Positions 53,728 to 63,182 are shown, counted from the first letter of the stretch. The stretch is 64,000 nucleotides of DNA from CAZQYC01 sp964597495 (GCA_964597495.1 CAZQYC010000006.1:14446-78445), one strand, 5' to 3'. Numbers and translations are program-made. Notes: a model not told the origin generated them from the letters alone.

Positions 53728-54875
53728 TATCTTCCCACCAACCGTCGTCTTGCATTCACAGCCATCAGGATGCCGAAGCTGGCCATCAGTGTCACCATGG
53801 AAGTGCCGCCGTAACTGATGAGCGGTAACGGCACGCCGACGACGGGCAAAAGACCTGTCACCATGCCGGCATTTACGAGCACGTAGACGGCGAACGTTAG
53901 GCTGATGCTGCCGGCGACGAGGCGAGCGAAGGTATCTTGGGCGGTGAGCGCCAAATACAAGCCGCGGCCGATGATGAAGGCATATAGAAGCAGTACGGCG
54001 ATGAGTCCAAGTAAACCCCACTCCTCACCGATCACGGCGAAAATGAAATCGGTCGAACGCTCGGGCAAGAACTCGAGCGAGGCTTGCGTGCCGTTTAGGT
54101 AGCCTTTGCCGAATGCACCTCCGGATCCGATCGCAATTTGCGATTGAATGATGTGATACCCCGCGCCGAGCGGATCGCTCGTGGGATCGAAGAGCGTCAG
54201 AACGCGTTGCCGCTGGTAGCCGTGAAGGAAGCGCCAATCCAGAAGCGATCCGGTGACGACGCCGCCGACGAGAAGAAATACGGCACTGACGATGTAACGC
54301 ATGCGAAGTCCGGCCAACACGATCACCATGATGCCGGCGGCGACCACGAGGAGTGCCGTTCCGAGGTCAGGTTGCCTGACGATCAATGCCGCGGGCACCG
54401 CGACGACGGCCAGCAATACCCCGATGTTTAGCAGCGAAGGCGGCAGCGGTCGCTCGTGCAGATACCACGCACAGGCGAGCGGGACGGCAAGCTTCATGAT
54501 TTCGGAGGGTTGGAAGCGAATGAAACCTAAGTCCAGCCAGCGGCGTGCGCCCATGGCAATGTCACCGGCAACGGCGACGATGATCAAGAGTACGAGTCCC
54601 AGCAGAAACAAGATCGGCGCGGTGGCGCGAATCAAGCGCGGCGGCAGTTGTGCAAGCGCCAACATGGCGACCAGCGCGAGCAAAAATTTGAAGGCCTGCG
54701 CTTCCAACATGCCGACATTGCCGCCCGACGAGGAGTAAACCACGGCCATGCCGATGAGGGCAGTGAGGCACAGCGCCGTCAGCAAGGCGCCGTCTAGGTG
54801 AAGCGCAAGCAACAGCCGTGTCGTCAGCGTAAAAGTGCGCTGCGTGCGCGAGGAGTCGAGACTGTCGAGCAGCAT
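53727..54875 (-). CDS. rodA: Rod-shape peptidoglycan polymerase RodA
   Basis: 382 residues, a SEDS protein with about ten membrane spans. Family signatures: RWLDLGFIRFQPSEIMKLAV, FLHGYQRQRVLTLFDPTSDP, GKGYLNGTQASLEFLPERST, FAVIGEEWGLLG and GVPLPLISYGGTSMV. Polymerises glycan strands of the side wall with PBP2, encoded just upstream; its ATG overlaps the PBP2 stop by one base. Confidence 0.96.
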   Translation of the reverse strand: MLLDSLDSSRTQRTFTLTTRLLLALHLDGALLTALCLTALIGMAVVYSSSGGNVGMLEAQAFKFLLALVAMLALAQLPPRLIRATAPILFLLGLVLLIIVAVAGDIAMGARRWLDLGFIRFQPSEIMKLAVPLACAWYLHERPLPPSLLNIGVLLAVVAVPAALIVRQPDLGTALLVVAAGIMVIVLAGLRMRYIVSAVFLLVGGVVTGSLLDWRFLHGYQRQRVLTLFDPTSDPLGAGYHIIQSQIAIGSGGAFGKGYLNGTQASLEFLPERSTDFIFAVIGEEWGLLGLIAVLLLYAFIIGRGLYLALTAQDTFARLVAGSISLTFAVYVLVNAGMVTGLLPVVGVPLPLISYGGTSMVTLMASFGILMAVNARRRLVGR

Positions 54876-56821
54876 TAGTCCTCTCCGTCATCCTTATATT
54901 GTTGAATGATTTTCGGGGATTTCCCTTGCCGGTCTTGCTCGCTGAGTTGTTCGGGAGTCAATAGGTAAGCATCGAGCATACGTCGCGCCACGGGCGCGGC
55001 GACTTGACCGCCGAATCCGCCGTTCTCGACCATCACGGCGATCGCGATGGTCGGCTTGTCCGCCGGCGCAAAGCCGATGAACCAACCGTGATCGCGCTGC
55101 CGTTCGGTAAACGCTTTGGTGACGGCTTTGATGTTTTCGCGCGAGCTTACGTTTACGACCTGCGCCGTGCCGGTTTTACCGGCAATGGCATACAGCGCTG
55201 AGGCAGCTGCGGCGCGAGCCGTTCCATGCGCCCCTTTGGTGACGTCCTTCATCCCGTCGGTAACCACCTGCCAGTAGCTCGGGTCTTTGACGAGGATAGG
55301 TGGAAGGGTTTTGACTGGAAGTTCACGGATCGCATTGGTTTCCGTGTCTTTTATTGCACGCACCAGCCGCGGCTCGAATCGCAAGCCGCGCGTCGCGACT
55401 ATGCTGGTCGCGTACGCCAGCTGCAACGGGGTCACGGTCAAGTAGCCTTGACCTACGCCGACGTTTACGGTTTCGCCTGGATACCAAGGCTGTTTGTATA
55501 GGCGCCGTTTCCACTCGGCGTTGGGCAAGATGCCAACTCGTTCTCCGCCGATGTCGAGCCCGACCACGCGACCGAAGCCGAACGGCTCAAGGTAGTCGTG
55601 AATGCGTTCGATGCCGAGTGCATCCGCAACGCCGTAGAAGTACACGTCGCATGATTGTTCGATCGCACCGCGCAAGGAGATATGTCCGTGGCCGCGTTCT
55701 TGTGCGTCACGCCATGGCCGGCCGACGTTAGGCAATCGAAAGAGCCCTCCGCAGAAACGCGAGCTCTCGGTCGTGACGACGCCGAGCTCCAGCGCCGCGA
55801 GCGCAATGAACGGCTTAATAGTCGAGCCCGACGGGTGCGCACCTTGCAATGCGCGGTTGTACAAAGGAATGTCCGCATCGCTCGTCAGTGCGCGATAATC
55901 GTCGCGCGAGATCCCATGACTGAATAGATTCGGGTCGAAGCCCGGCGTGCTCACGAGCGCCAGCACGTCGCCGTTGTTTGGATCGATAGCCACGGCACCT
56001 GCGCGCCGTCCGCGCAGCATTTTCTCGGCTTCTTGCTGAACCCGCTGGTCGATGGTCAGATAGAGGTCGTCGCCGGCTCTCGGTTCCTGATGCTTGAGAT
56101 CGGCGGTGTTGATTCCGACACGTTCGACGCGCCGGCCCTGGGCATTCACCAGCAGTTCCTGATAGCCGGTTTCCCCGTGCAGCTCCTTTTCGAAGCGGCG
56201 TTCGACGCCGCTCTTGCCCATGAGCGTCGTACCGGCATACTCGTCCATGTCGATGGACTTCTGATCGTCGGCGCTGATGGCGCTGACGTAGCCGAGCGCA
56301 TGAACCGCGCTCGGGCCCAGCGGATAGTAACGCGTGATGCGCGGCTGGATTTCGATGCCGGGGAAGTCTTGGCGGCGCACTGCAAACCGCGCTAACTCAT
56401 CGTCGGAAAGCTGCAGTTTTATCGGAATCGACTCGAACGGACGGCGATTGCGAATTTCTTTCTTCAGCGCCGGAATATCCAGGCTATCGATCAGCTTGAG
56501 CGCGACCAACGACTGAAGCGCGGTATCGATATTCGGAACCTGTTCGCGAGTCATTTCCAATTGATACGACGGGGCGTTCAATCCGAGCGCCACGCCATTG
56601 CGGTCGAACAAGAGTCCGCGATTCGGCGGCAACGGTTCCCTGCGAATTCGGTTGCCCTGCGACAGATCGAGGTAGTAGTCGTATTTGACGACTTGCAGAT
56701 AGATCAAACGCCCGATCAGCACGCAGATGCCGAGCGCGATGACGCTGCCCGTCAATACCACGCGCCGCAGAAACAACTGCTGCTCGGCGTAGTGATCTTT
56801 GATGCGGACGGAGCGGAGCAT
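54875..56821 (-). CDS. mrdA: Penicillin-binding protein 2
   Basis: 648 residues. One N-terminal membrane anchor (VVLTGSVIALGICVLIGRLI), a dimerisation domain and a transpeptidase domain with SxxK in GAHPSGSTIKPF, SCD in AIEQSCDVYFYGV and KTG in AIAGKTGTAQVV. Cross-links strands made by RodA during elongation. There is no clear ribosome site: the bases before the ATG are the end of CTAG element D, only 7 bases away. Confidence 0.96.
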   Translation of the reverse strand: MLRSVRIKDHYAEQQLFLRRVVLTGSVIALGICVLIGRLIYLQVVKYDYYLDLSQGNRIRREPLPPNRGLLFDRNGVALGLNAPSYQLEMTREQVPNIDTALQSLVALKLIDSLDIPALKKEIRNRRPFESIPIKLQLSDDELARFAVRRQDFPGIEIQPRITRYYPLGPSAVHALGYVSAISADDQKSIDMDEYAGTTLMGKSGVERRFEKELHGETGYQELLVNAQGRRVERVGINTADLKHQEPRAGDDLYLTIDQRVQQEAEKMLRGRRAGAVAIDPNNGDVLALVSTPGFDPNLFSHGISRDDYRALTSDADIPLYNRALQGAHPSGSTIKPFIALAALELGVVTTESSRFCGGLFRLPNVGRPWRDAQERGHGHISLRGAIEQSCDVYFYGVADALGIERIHDYLEPFGFGRVVGLDIGGERVGILPNAEWKRRLYKQPWYPGETVNVGVGQGYLTVTPLQLAYATSIVATRGLRFEPRLVRAIKDTETNAIRELPVKTLPPILVKDPSYWQVVTDGMKDVTKGAHGTARAAAASALYAIAGKTGTAQVVNVSSRENIKAVTKAFTERQRDHGWFIGFAPADKPTIAIAVMVENGGFGGQVAAPVARRMLDAYLLTPEQLSEQDRQGKSPKIIQQYKDDGED

Positions 56822-56827
56822 GGGAGA

Positions 56828-56945
56828 GCTACTAGCCGCTAGCCACTAGGCGCTAGCCAGAACAGGAATGGAGGAATGGGCAAGGAATTCACGAAATAGT
56901 TCCTAAAAATTCTGGCTAGTAACTAGTGGCTAGTCGCTAGCGGCT
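56828..56945. repeat. CTAG heptad element, copy D
   Basis: The left arm is exact units GCTACTA, GCCGCTA, GCCACTA, GGCGCTA closing on GCCAGAA. The right arm follows TTCTGGC with GGCTAGT, AACTAGT, GGCTAGT, CGCTAGC. It fills the mreD-mrdA gap and replaces any ribosome site for mrdA. Confidence 0.9.
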
Positions 56946-56949
56946 CGCG

Positions 56950-57432
56950 TTAGCGCCGTCCCCGATTCCACGTATCCAGCGTCGCCACGACGAACGGCCA
57001 CATAAGCGTGCCGGTGAGCACGGGCAGCCAGCGCAGCCACGTGTTCGCTTCGGCGTCGACGACACCGTCGATCCACCAGACGATGAACTGGTAGACGAAC
57101 AAAATCACGAATACGGTAGCGGCTTGTTGCCAGATCGGGAAAATGCGCATCCGAAGTTGCCAACGGTGAGTGAGGTAAGCAGCTGCCAAGAATCCTAATG
57201 CGTGCTGCCCAAGTACCAAACCATGCAGCACGTCGATGGCGAAGCCGCACATCCAAGCGAACGTCATGCCGGCCATGCGCGGCGCTGTGAGTGCCCAGTA
57301 GATTACGAAGATCACCAGGAAATCCGGACGGAGAATTTCCATCCAGCGCGGTAATGGCACGATCGCCAGCGCGAGGCCGGCAATGACGGAGAAGAATATG
57401 TGCCAGCCGCTGATGCGTCCTTCGCCGATCAT
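56950..57432 (-). CDS. mreD: Rod-shape protein MreD
   Basis: 160 residues, five or six membrane spans with conserved PDFLVIFVIYWALTAP and FAIDVLHGLVLGQHALGF. Part of the elongasome with MreB, MreC, RodA and PBP2. Its ATG overlaps the mreC stop by four bases (ATGA), so the two are coupled. A CTAG element follows directly after its stop. Confidence 0.94.
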   Translation of the reverse strand: MIGEGRISGWHIFFSVIAGLALAIVPLPRWMEILRPDFLVIFVIYWALTAPRMAGMTFAWMCGFAIDVLHGLVLGQHALGFLAAAYLTHRWQLRMRIFPIWQQAATVFVILFVYQFIVWWIDGVVDAEANTWLRWLPVLTGTLMWPFVVATLDTWNRGRR

Positions 57433-58334
57433 GTGCCCTTACCCGGTTTTGCGGAGGTTTTCGGCGGCGGTTTATCGAGATCGCCGGTGGGCGGTGGATC
57501 GAACCACACGAGCACCAGTTCGCGAGCATGATCCATATGCGCCATGGGCTTGGCGTCGACCAATGCAAAGGTCTGCGCCGGATCGCGTGTCACTTGGCTG
57601 ATTTGCGCGACTGGATACCCGGGGGGAAACACGCCACCTAAACCGGATGTCACCAGGAGATCACCCGCTTTTACGTCTGCGTCGGCGGTGATGTAGGGAA
57701 GCCGCAGTTTATTGAAGTCGCCCGTGCCGACGGCGATGGTTCGAAGGCCGGTCCGGTTCACCCGCACCGGTGTCGCGTGTTCGGCGTCGGTGATGAGTAA
57801 AACTTCGGCGGCGTATTGGCCGACTCGGGTCACTTGTCCGAAAACGCCATCGGCATCAAGGACGGCTTGCCCCTTATATACCTCGTCGCGTGCGCCGTGG
57901 TTCAGCAATACGCGGTGCCGGAGCGGATCCAGATCGACGCGTATGATTTCGGCAATCAGAGTGCGCGCTTGAATTCCGGACGATGCTTCGCGAATCGCTC
58001 GAAGCTGGCGATTCTCCGCGGCGAGCGTCGTCGAACGCAATAACTGCAGGTTGGCGACGCGGAGCTCTGCTTGCAATTCCACATTCTCGCGTTTGAGCTG
58101 TTCGCGGGTGATTACGCTGTCGCTTAGCCACTCGTAAATTTGGACGGGCGATTGCACGAGGGCCTGCAAGGGATACACCACGGTCGACAACCATTTGCGC
58201 GCCACCTCTAAATAATGTTGGCGATGGTCCAGCACCATGATGCCAATCGAGATGCCGCCGAGCAGGATGAGTCGGGCCAGTAACGAGGGTCCATGGCCGA
58301 TGATGGGGCGCGAATCGGAGGTGAGGGTGGCCAC
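57429..58334 (-). CDS. mreC: Rod-shape protein MreC
   Basis: 301 residues. One membrane span near residues 17-35, then a coiled coil (about 70-110, LKRENVELQAELRVANLQLL) and a periplasmic beta domain (EIIRVDLDPLRHRVLLNHGA; LPYITADADVKAGDLLVTSG). The C-terminal tail is Pro/Lys-rich (PPPTGDLDKPPPKTSAKP). Activates PBP2/RodA. Translationally coupled to mreD; separated from mreB by CTAG element E. Confidence 0.94.
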   Translation of the reverse strand: MATLTSDSRPIIGHGPSLLARLILLGGISIGIMVLDHRQHYLEVARKWLSTVVYPLQALVQSPVQIYEWLSDSVITREQLKRENVELQAELRVANLQLLRSTTLAAENRQLRAIREASSGIQARTLIAEIIRVDLDPLRHRVLLNHGARDEVYKGQAVLDADGVFGQVTRVGQYAAEVLLITDAEHATPVRVNRTGLRTIAVGTGDFNKLRLPYITADADVKAGDLLVTSGLGGVFPPGYPVAQISQVTRDPAQTFALVDAKPMAHMDHARELVLVWFDPPPTGDLDKPPPKTSAKPGKGT

Positions 58335-58340
58335 GGGGAA

Positions 58341-58503
58341 GAAGCTACTAGCTATTAGCCGCTAGCAACTAGCTCCGGAAAAGAGCGAGTTAGAGATAGT
58401 CGAATGGGCACGGTTGTGTTGAAGCTCGAAAAAGTAAGCAGTTCGGTCATTAACATTAATCTGGGTCTTGCTAGATGCTAGTGACTAGTAGCTAGAGGCT
58501 ATT
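58341..58503. repeat. CTAG heptad element, copy E
   Basis: Left arm GCTACTA, GCTATTA, GCCGCTA, GCAACTA; right arm GCTAGAT, GCTAGTG, ACTAGTA, GCTAGAG. The core motif is decayed (CCGGAA). The right arm supplies the TAG stop of mreB (58499-58501). Confidence 0.85.
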
Positions 58504-59542
58504 CCAAGTTAAACAACCCCGGCCCATGCTCGTCGATCAACTCCAGCATGCGGCCGCCGCCGCGTGCGACGCAGGTCAAGGGATCTTCGGCCACGACCAC
58601 CGGCAGGCCGGTTTCTTCCATCAGCAATTTATCCACGTCGCGCAATAAACCGCCGCCACCCGTCAAGACAATGCCGCGTTCGGCAACGTCGGCACCGAGT
58701 TCCGGCGGTGTTTGTTCAAGCGCGACCTTAACGGCCCCGACAATGCCTGCCAAAGGTTCCTGTAGCGCTTCGAGAATCTCGTTCGAGTTCAAGGTAAAGC
58801 TGCGTGGTACGCCTTCGGAGAGATTGCGCCCTTTCACGGAGATTTCGTGAACTTGCTGCCCGGGATAGGCAGAGCCGATTTCGATCTTGATGCGTTCCGC
58901 CGTCGCTTCGCCGATCAAGATGCCGTAGTTGCGGCGGACGTAGTTGATGATGGCTTCGTCGAAGCGGTCGCCGCCGATGCGGACCGACGAGGCGTAGACG
59001 ATGCCGTTTAAGGAGATGACCGCCACTTCGGAGGTGCCGCCGCCGATGTCGAGCACCATCGATCCGCGGGCTTCATGCACCGGCAGTCCGCAACCAACCG
59101 CTGCGGCCATCGGTTCTTCGATCAATCGGACCCAGCGAGCTCCCGCGCCTTCGGCGGATTCCTGAATCGCTCGGCGCTCCACTTGCGTCGACCCGTAAGG
59201 AACGCAAACCAGCACGCGCGGGCTCGGCCGAACCATGCGATTGCCGTGCACCTTCTCGATGAAGTACTGGAGCATCTTCTCGGTCACCGTAAAGTCGGCA
59301 ATCACGCCGTCCTTCATCGGCCGGATGGCGGTGATGTGACCCGGTGTGCGGCCCAGCATGTTTTTCGCTTCGGTGCCGACCGCTTCGATTTTTTTTCCGC
59401 CGCGGCCCGGCTCTTCGCGAATTGCAACGACCGACGGCTCGTTGAGAACGATGCCGCGACCGCGGACATAGATGAGAGTATTGGCGGTGCCTAAGTCGAT
59501 GGAGAGGTCATTGGAGAAATAACCTCTTAAGTTTTTGAACAT
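58499..59542 (-). CDS. mreB: Rod-shape-determining actin-like protein MreB
   Basis: 347 residues from the ATG at 59542 (MFKNLRGYFSNDLSIDLGTA), exactly the E. coli length; an upstream frame start is not protein-like. Phosphate loop DLGTANTLIYVRGRGIVLNE, second loop MVLDIGGGTSEVAV and adenosine region GIVLTGGGGLLRDV. Filaments guide wall synthesis. First gene of the mre-mrd block, reading away from gatC. Confidence 0.97.
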   Translation of the reverse strand: MFKNLRGYFSNDLSIDLGTANTLIYVRGRGIVLNEPSVVAIREEPGRGGKKIEAVGTEAKNMLGRTPGHITAIRPMKDGVIADFTVTEKMLQYFIEKVHGNRMVRPSPRVLVCVPYGSTQVERRAIQESAEGAGARWVRLIEEPMAAAVGCGLPVHEARGSMVLDIGGGTSEVAVISLNGIVYASSVRIGGDRFDEAIINYVRRNYGILIGEATAERIKIEIGSAYPGQQVHEISVKGRNLSEGVPRSFTLNSNEILEALQEPLAGIVGAVKVALEQTPPELGADVAERGIVLTGGGGLLRDVDKLLMEETGLPVVVAEDPLTCVARGGGRMLELIDEHGPGLFNLE

Positions 59543-59778
59543 GTATTGTTGCGTCCGAGAAAGGCCTAAGACGAGTGCGGCAAATGTCGGCCTGAGCTTT
59601 ACCAAGTACTGTAACAACGGGTGGCATTTTCAGCAAGCCACATTCGCCCTTTGCGTGTATCATTGTGCGGCCTTTTTTCCCTTGTTTTTCCTCATTCCCG
59701 AGCGCTCACCGCCAACGAGTTCGAATAACGTCGCCCACAAGTGCCTACAAATTTAGAAACGCCGTTATTGGAAACCCC

Positions 59779-59810
59779 GTGACTTTAGAAGCCCTATGAC
59801 TTTAGAAACC
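59779..59810 (+). repeat. Duplicated start region before gatC with overlapping mini-ORF
   Basis: gtgactttagaagcc (59779-59793) is repeated as atgactttagaaacc (59796-59810), which is the start of gatC. The first copy reads GTG ACT TTA GAA GCC CTA TGA, a 6-codon frame whose TGA overlaps the gatC ATG. Confidence 0.6.
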
Positions 59811-60098
59811 AAAGACGTCGCCAAGATCGCTGAACTAGCCCGCCTCGCGATCGCCGAACAGGAATTGCCGGCCTACGCGAACGGGTTGTCGAAGATCATC
59901 AATTTCGTCGAGCAGCTCAATGCCGCCGACGCCGCGCCCGATTTTAAAGACCGGCAGCCCATGGCGCATCCGCTGGCGGGAGAAACGCAGCGCATGCGTG
60001 CCGACGAGGTCACCGAAGCCGATGCTCATGAGAAGTATCAGCGCAACGCGTCTCGCGTCGAAGCCAGTCTTTACTTGGTGCCGAAGGTGATTGAATGA
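59796..60098 (+). CDS. gatC: Asp-tRNA(Asn)/Glu-tRNA(Gln) amidotransferase subunit C
   Basis: 100 residues, the usual size. Family core VAKIAELARLAIAEQELPAY, LSKIINFVEQLNA and the C-terminal ASRVEASLYLVPKVIE. Wraps GatA and GatB together so that misacylated tRNA is amidated. First gene of gatCAB. A decayed heptad element lies between it and gatA. Confidence 0.95.
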   Translation: MTLETKDVAKIAELARLAIAEQELPAYANGLSKIINFVEQLNAADAAPDFKDRQPMAHPLAGETQRMRADEVTEADAHEKYQRNASRVEASLYLVPKVIE

Positions 60099-60104
60099 AG
60101 GAGA

Positions 60105-60178
60105 GAGGTTAGCGGTTAGGTGTTAGCCAGAAAAAGTCGGTGTCTCCTGCGGCTGACGCCTAACCTCTAACTCCTATC
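60105..60178. repeat. Heptad element, copy F (GTTAG variant)
   Basis: The left arm has period 7 with GTTAG in place of CTAG: GAGAGGT, TAGCGGT, TAGGTGT, TAGCCAG, keeping the CCAGAA core. The right arm (GCTGACG, CCTAACC, TCTAACT) is complementary. It sits between gatC and gatA; no ribosome site is left for gatA. Confidence 0.75.
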
Positions 60179-60188
60179 GCTTAAAATT

Positions 60189-61643
60189 ATGCATACCCTA
60201 TCGCTATCCGAACTTTCCGCTGGCCTGAAAGCGCGCCGCTTTTCCAGCGTCGAACTCACACGTCACTTTCTGGCCCGCATCGAGCGCCATAATAAGGAGC
60301 TCAACGCGTTCATCACCGTTACTCCGGAATCCGCATTGGCGGAGGCAGCGCAAGCAGATCGCGAATTGGCGGCAGGAAGAGGGGGGGCGCTCACCGGATT
60401 GCCTTTGGCGCACAAAGACATTTTTTGTACTGACGGTGTGCTCACCACTTGCGGTTCGCGCATGTTGTCGAATTTCGTGTCGCCTTACGACGCCACCGTC
60501 GTCACGCTGCTCAAGCGAGCGGGCATGGTGAGTGTGGGCAAGGCGAACATGGACGAGTTTGCAATGGGCTCATCCAACGAAACGAGTTGGTACGGTCCGG
60601 TGAAAAACCCCTGGGACTTGAAGAAAGTTCCCGGCGGATCGTCGGGCGGATCGGCCGCAGCGGTTGCCGCTAGGCTGGCACCGGTGGCGACCGGTACCGA
60701 CACCGGCGGTTCGATTCGCCAGCCGGCGGCATTGACCTCGCTTACGGGAATCAAACCCACTTACGGACGCGTGTCGCGATACGGGATGATTGCGTTTGCT
60801 TCAAGCCTCGATCAGGCAGGCGTGTTGGCGCTCACCGCAGAGGATGCCGCCTTGGTATTGCAGGCGATGGCCGGGTTCGACTTTCGCGACTCCACCAGTG
60901 TCGACGTGCCGGTACCGGACTACACAGCGACGCTCGATCAGCCGCTGACCGGAGTAAAAATCGGGTTGGTGAAGGAGTTCTTCGAAAAAGGGCTCGATGC
61001 GGACAATGAAAAACTGGTTCGTGATGCGTTAGCCGTTTACGAAAAGCTCGGCGCCAAGCTCGTCGAAGTCAGCTTGCCGAGCTTGCCGCTCTCCGTGCCC
61101 GCCTACTATGTGGTGGCGCCCGCCGAATGTTCCTCGAATCTTTCGCGCTTTGACGGCGTTCGTTTCGGCTACAGCTGCAAGGAACCGCGTGATTTGACGG
61201 ATCTCTATATGCGTTCGAGAGGCGAGGGCTTCGGCGCGGAAGTAAAGCGCCGCATCATGACGGGTACCTATGTGTTGTCGGCCGGGTACTACGACGCGTA
61301 CTACCTGAAAGCACAAAAAGTACGCCGTCAGATCGCCGACGATTTCGAGCGAGCCTTTAGCCAAGTCGATGTGCTCGTGGGCCCGACCTCGCCGACGCCG
61401 GCCTTCGATCTCGGCGCGAAGGTCGACGACCCCGTGACGATGTATTTGAACGACATCTACACCATCGGTGCGAATCTCGCCGGCCTTCCGGCCATGTCGA
61501 TTCCCTGCGGTTTTCTCGGCGGATTGCCGGTAGGGCTGCAGCTCATCGGTGGTCATTTTGCGGAAGCCAAACTGCTGAACGTCGCGCACAAGTACCAGCG
61601 GGAAACGCAGTGGCACAAGCAAATGCCGAAGGCGTTTGCGTAG
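60189..61643 (+). CDS. gatA: Asp-tRNA(Asn)/Glu-tRNA(Gln) amidotransferase subunit A
   Basis: 484 residues, an amidase-signature enzyme that frees ammonia from glutamine. Catalytic triad: Lys in GLPLAHKDIF, cis-Ser and Ser in PGGSSGGSAAAVAA and GTDTGGSIRQPAAL. The C-terminal part includes FLGGLPVGLQLIGGHFAEAK. A glutamine-specific Arg lies in LYMRSRGEGFG. Ends with TAG TAA in tandem just before CTAG element G. Confidence 0.96.
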   Translation: MHTLSLSELSAGLKARRFSSVELTRHFLARIERHNKELNAFITVTPESALAEAAQADRELAAGRGGALTGLPLAHKDIFCTDGVLTTCGSRMLSNFVSPYDATVVTLLKRAGMVSVGKANMDEFAMGSSNETSWYGPVKNPWDLKKVPGGSSGGSAAAVAARLAPVATGTDTGGSIRQPAALTSLTGIKPTYGRVSRYGMIAFASSLDQAGVLALTAEDAALVLQAMAGFDFRDSTSVDVPVPDYTATLDQPLTGVKIGLVKEFFEKGLDADNEKLVRDALAVYEKLGAKLVEVSLPSLPLSVPAYYVVAPAECSSNLSRFDGVRFGYSCKEPRDLTDLYMRSRGEGFGAEVKRRIMTGTYVLSAGYYDAYYLKAQKVRRQIADDFERAFSQVDVLVGPTSPTPAFDLGAKVDDPVTMYLNDIYTIGANLAGLPAMSIPCGFLGGLPVGLQLIGGHFAEAKLLNVAHKYQRETQWHKQMPKAFA

Positions 61644-61648
61644 TAAAG

Positions 61649-61731
61649 CGGCTAGCTGCTAGCCACTAGCAGCTAGCCGGAGTCTGAAATTTTTTTTGCT
61701 AGCGGCTAGTAGCTAGTTGCTAGGAGCTAAG
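61649..61731. repeat. CTAG heptad element, copy G
   Basis: Left arm GCGGCTA, GCTGCTA, GCCACTA, GCAGCTA closing on GCCGGAG; an AT-rich core with eight T; right arm GCTAGCG, GCTAGTA, GCTAGTT, GCTAGGA. The last unit drifts into CTAAGG, which serves as a ribosome site for gatB four bases later. Confidence 0.9.
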
Positions 61732-61736
61732 GTCTT

Positions 61737-63182
61737 ATGTGGGAAACCGTCATCGGTCTTGAAATTCACGCGCAGTTGTCGACGCGGACTAAAATCTTTT
61801 CCGGCTCACCGACTGCCTATGGCGCCGCGCCGAATACGCAAGCGAACTTGGTCGACTTGGGGTATCCCGGTGTATTGCCGGTCTTGAATCGCGAAGCCGT
61901 GCGCATGGCGGCCAAGTTTGGCCTAGCGACCGGTTCGACGGTGGCGAAGCGTTCGGTGTTTGCGCGGAAGAATTATTTCTATCCGGATTTGCCCAAGGGC
62001 TACCAAATCAGCCAGTACGAATTGCCCATCGTTGCCAACGGCAAGATGGAAATTCTGCTGGAGGACGGCGTGAAGAAGACCATCGGTATCACGCGCGCGC
62101 ATTTGGAGGAAGACGCTGGCAAATCGCTGCATGAAGACTTTAGCGGTTCATCGGGTATCGATTTGAATCGCGCCGGGACGCCGCTCTTGGAAATCGTGTC
62201 CGAACCGGACATGCGCTCGGCCAAGGAAGCGATCGCCTACTTAAAGAAGATTCATACGCTCGTGCAGTATCTCGACATTTGCGACGGCAACATGCAGGAG
62301 GGGTCGTTTCGCTGTGACGCGAACGTGTCGGTGCGCAAACAGGGCGCCGAAAAATTCGGCACGCGCTGCGAGATCAAGAATCTCAATTCGTTTCGTTTTA
62401 TCGAAAAGGCCATCAACTACGAAGTGGCGCGGCAGATCGAGATCATCGAAGGCGGCGGCACGATTCAGCAACAAACCCGGCTTTTCGACCCGGACAAGGG
62501 CGAGACGCGAAAGCTGCGCTCCAAGGAAGAAGCCAACGACTATCGCTACTTTCCGGACCCCGATTTGTTGCCGGTCGTGCTTGACGATGCGTTCATTGAG
62601 GACGTTCGCAAGACGTTGCCGGAATTGCCGGACGAGAAAGCGGCTCGCTATCAACGCGACTACGGTCTCAGCGAATACGACGCCGGAGTCCTGACAGCCA
62701 GCCGTGCAATGGGTGCCTATTACGAATCGGTCGTGCAGGAATTGAAAAACCCCGCGCATGCAAAGCTTGCGGCTAACTGGGTGATGGGCGATTTGTCCGG
62801 GGCGCTCAATAAGGACGGCGTCGAGATCGACGGATCCAAAGTGACGGCAAAGCAGTTAAGCGGCTTGCTTGGGCGCATTGTCGACAACACCATTTCCGGC
62901 AAGATCGCCAAAGAAGTGTTCGAGGCCATGTGGCTCGATGGCAAGAGCGCCGATGCGATCATCGAAGCAAAAGGCTTGAAGCAAATCACCGACACTGGCG
63001 CGATCGAAAAAGCGATCGACGAGGTGATGGCGGCCAATCCCGGCCAGCTTGCCGAGTACCGTTCCGGTAAGGACAAGTTATTCGGCTTCTTCGTGGGCCA
63101 AGTCATGAAAAGCACCGGCGGGAAGGCGAATCCGGCGCAGTTGAATGACTTGTTGAAGAAGAAGCTGGGGGGTAGCAACTAG
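61737..63182 (+). CDS. gatB: Asp-tRNA(Asn)/Glu-tRNA(Gln) amidotransferase subunit B
   Basis: 481 residues. Kinase-like cradle domain (MWETVIGLEIHAQLSTRTKI, then DLNRAGTPLLEIVSEPDM and GTRCEIKNLNSFRFIEKAI), then the C-terminal YqeY-type tRNA-binding domain (AIDEVMAANPGQLAEYRSGK, FFVGQVMKSTGGKANPAQLN). Phosphorylates and amidates the charged tRNA using ammonia from GatA. Its presence implies indirect Gln-tRNA or Asn-tRNA synthesis. Its TAG stop lies in CTAG element H. Confidence 0.97.
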   Translation: MWETVIGLEIHAQLSTRTKIFSGSPTAYGAAPNTQANLVDLGYPGVLPVLNREAVRMAAKFGLATGSTVAKRSVFARKNYFYPDLPKGYQISQYELPIVANGKMEILLEDGVKKTIGITRAHLEEDAGKSLHEDFSGSSGIDLNRAGTPLLEIVSEPDMRSAKEAIAYLKKIHTLVQYLDICDGNMQEGSFRCDANVSVRKQGAEKFGTRCEIKNLNSFRFIEKAINYEVARQIEIIEGGGTIQQQTRLFDPDKGETRKLRSKEEANDYRYFPDPDLLPVVLDDAFIEDVRKTLPELPDEKAARYQRDYGLSEYDAGVLTASRAMGAYYESVVQELKNPAHAKLAANWVMGDLSGALNKDGVEIDGSKVTAKQLSGLLGRIVDNTISGKIAKEVFEAMWLDGKSADAIIEAKGLKQITDTGAIEKAIDEVMAANPGQLAEYRSGKDKLFGFFVGQVMKSTGGKANPAQLNDLLKKKLGGSN

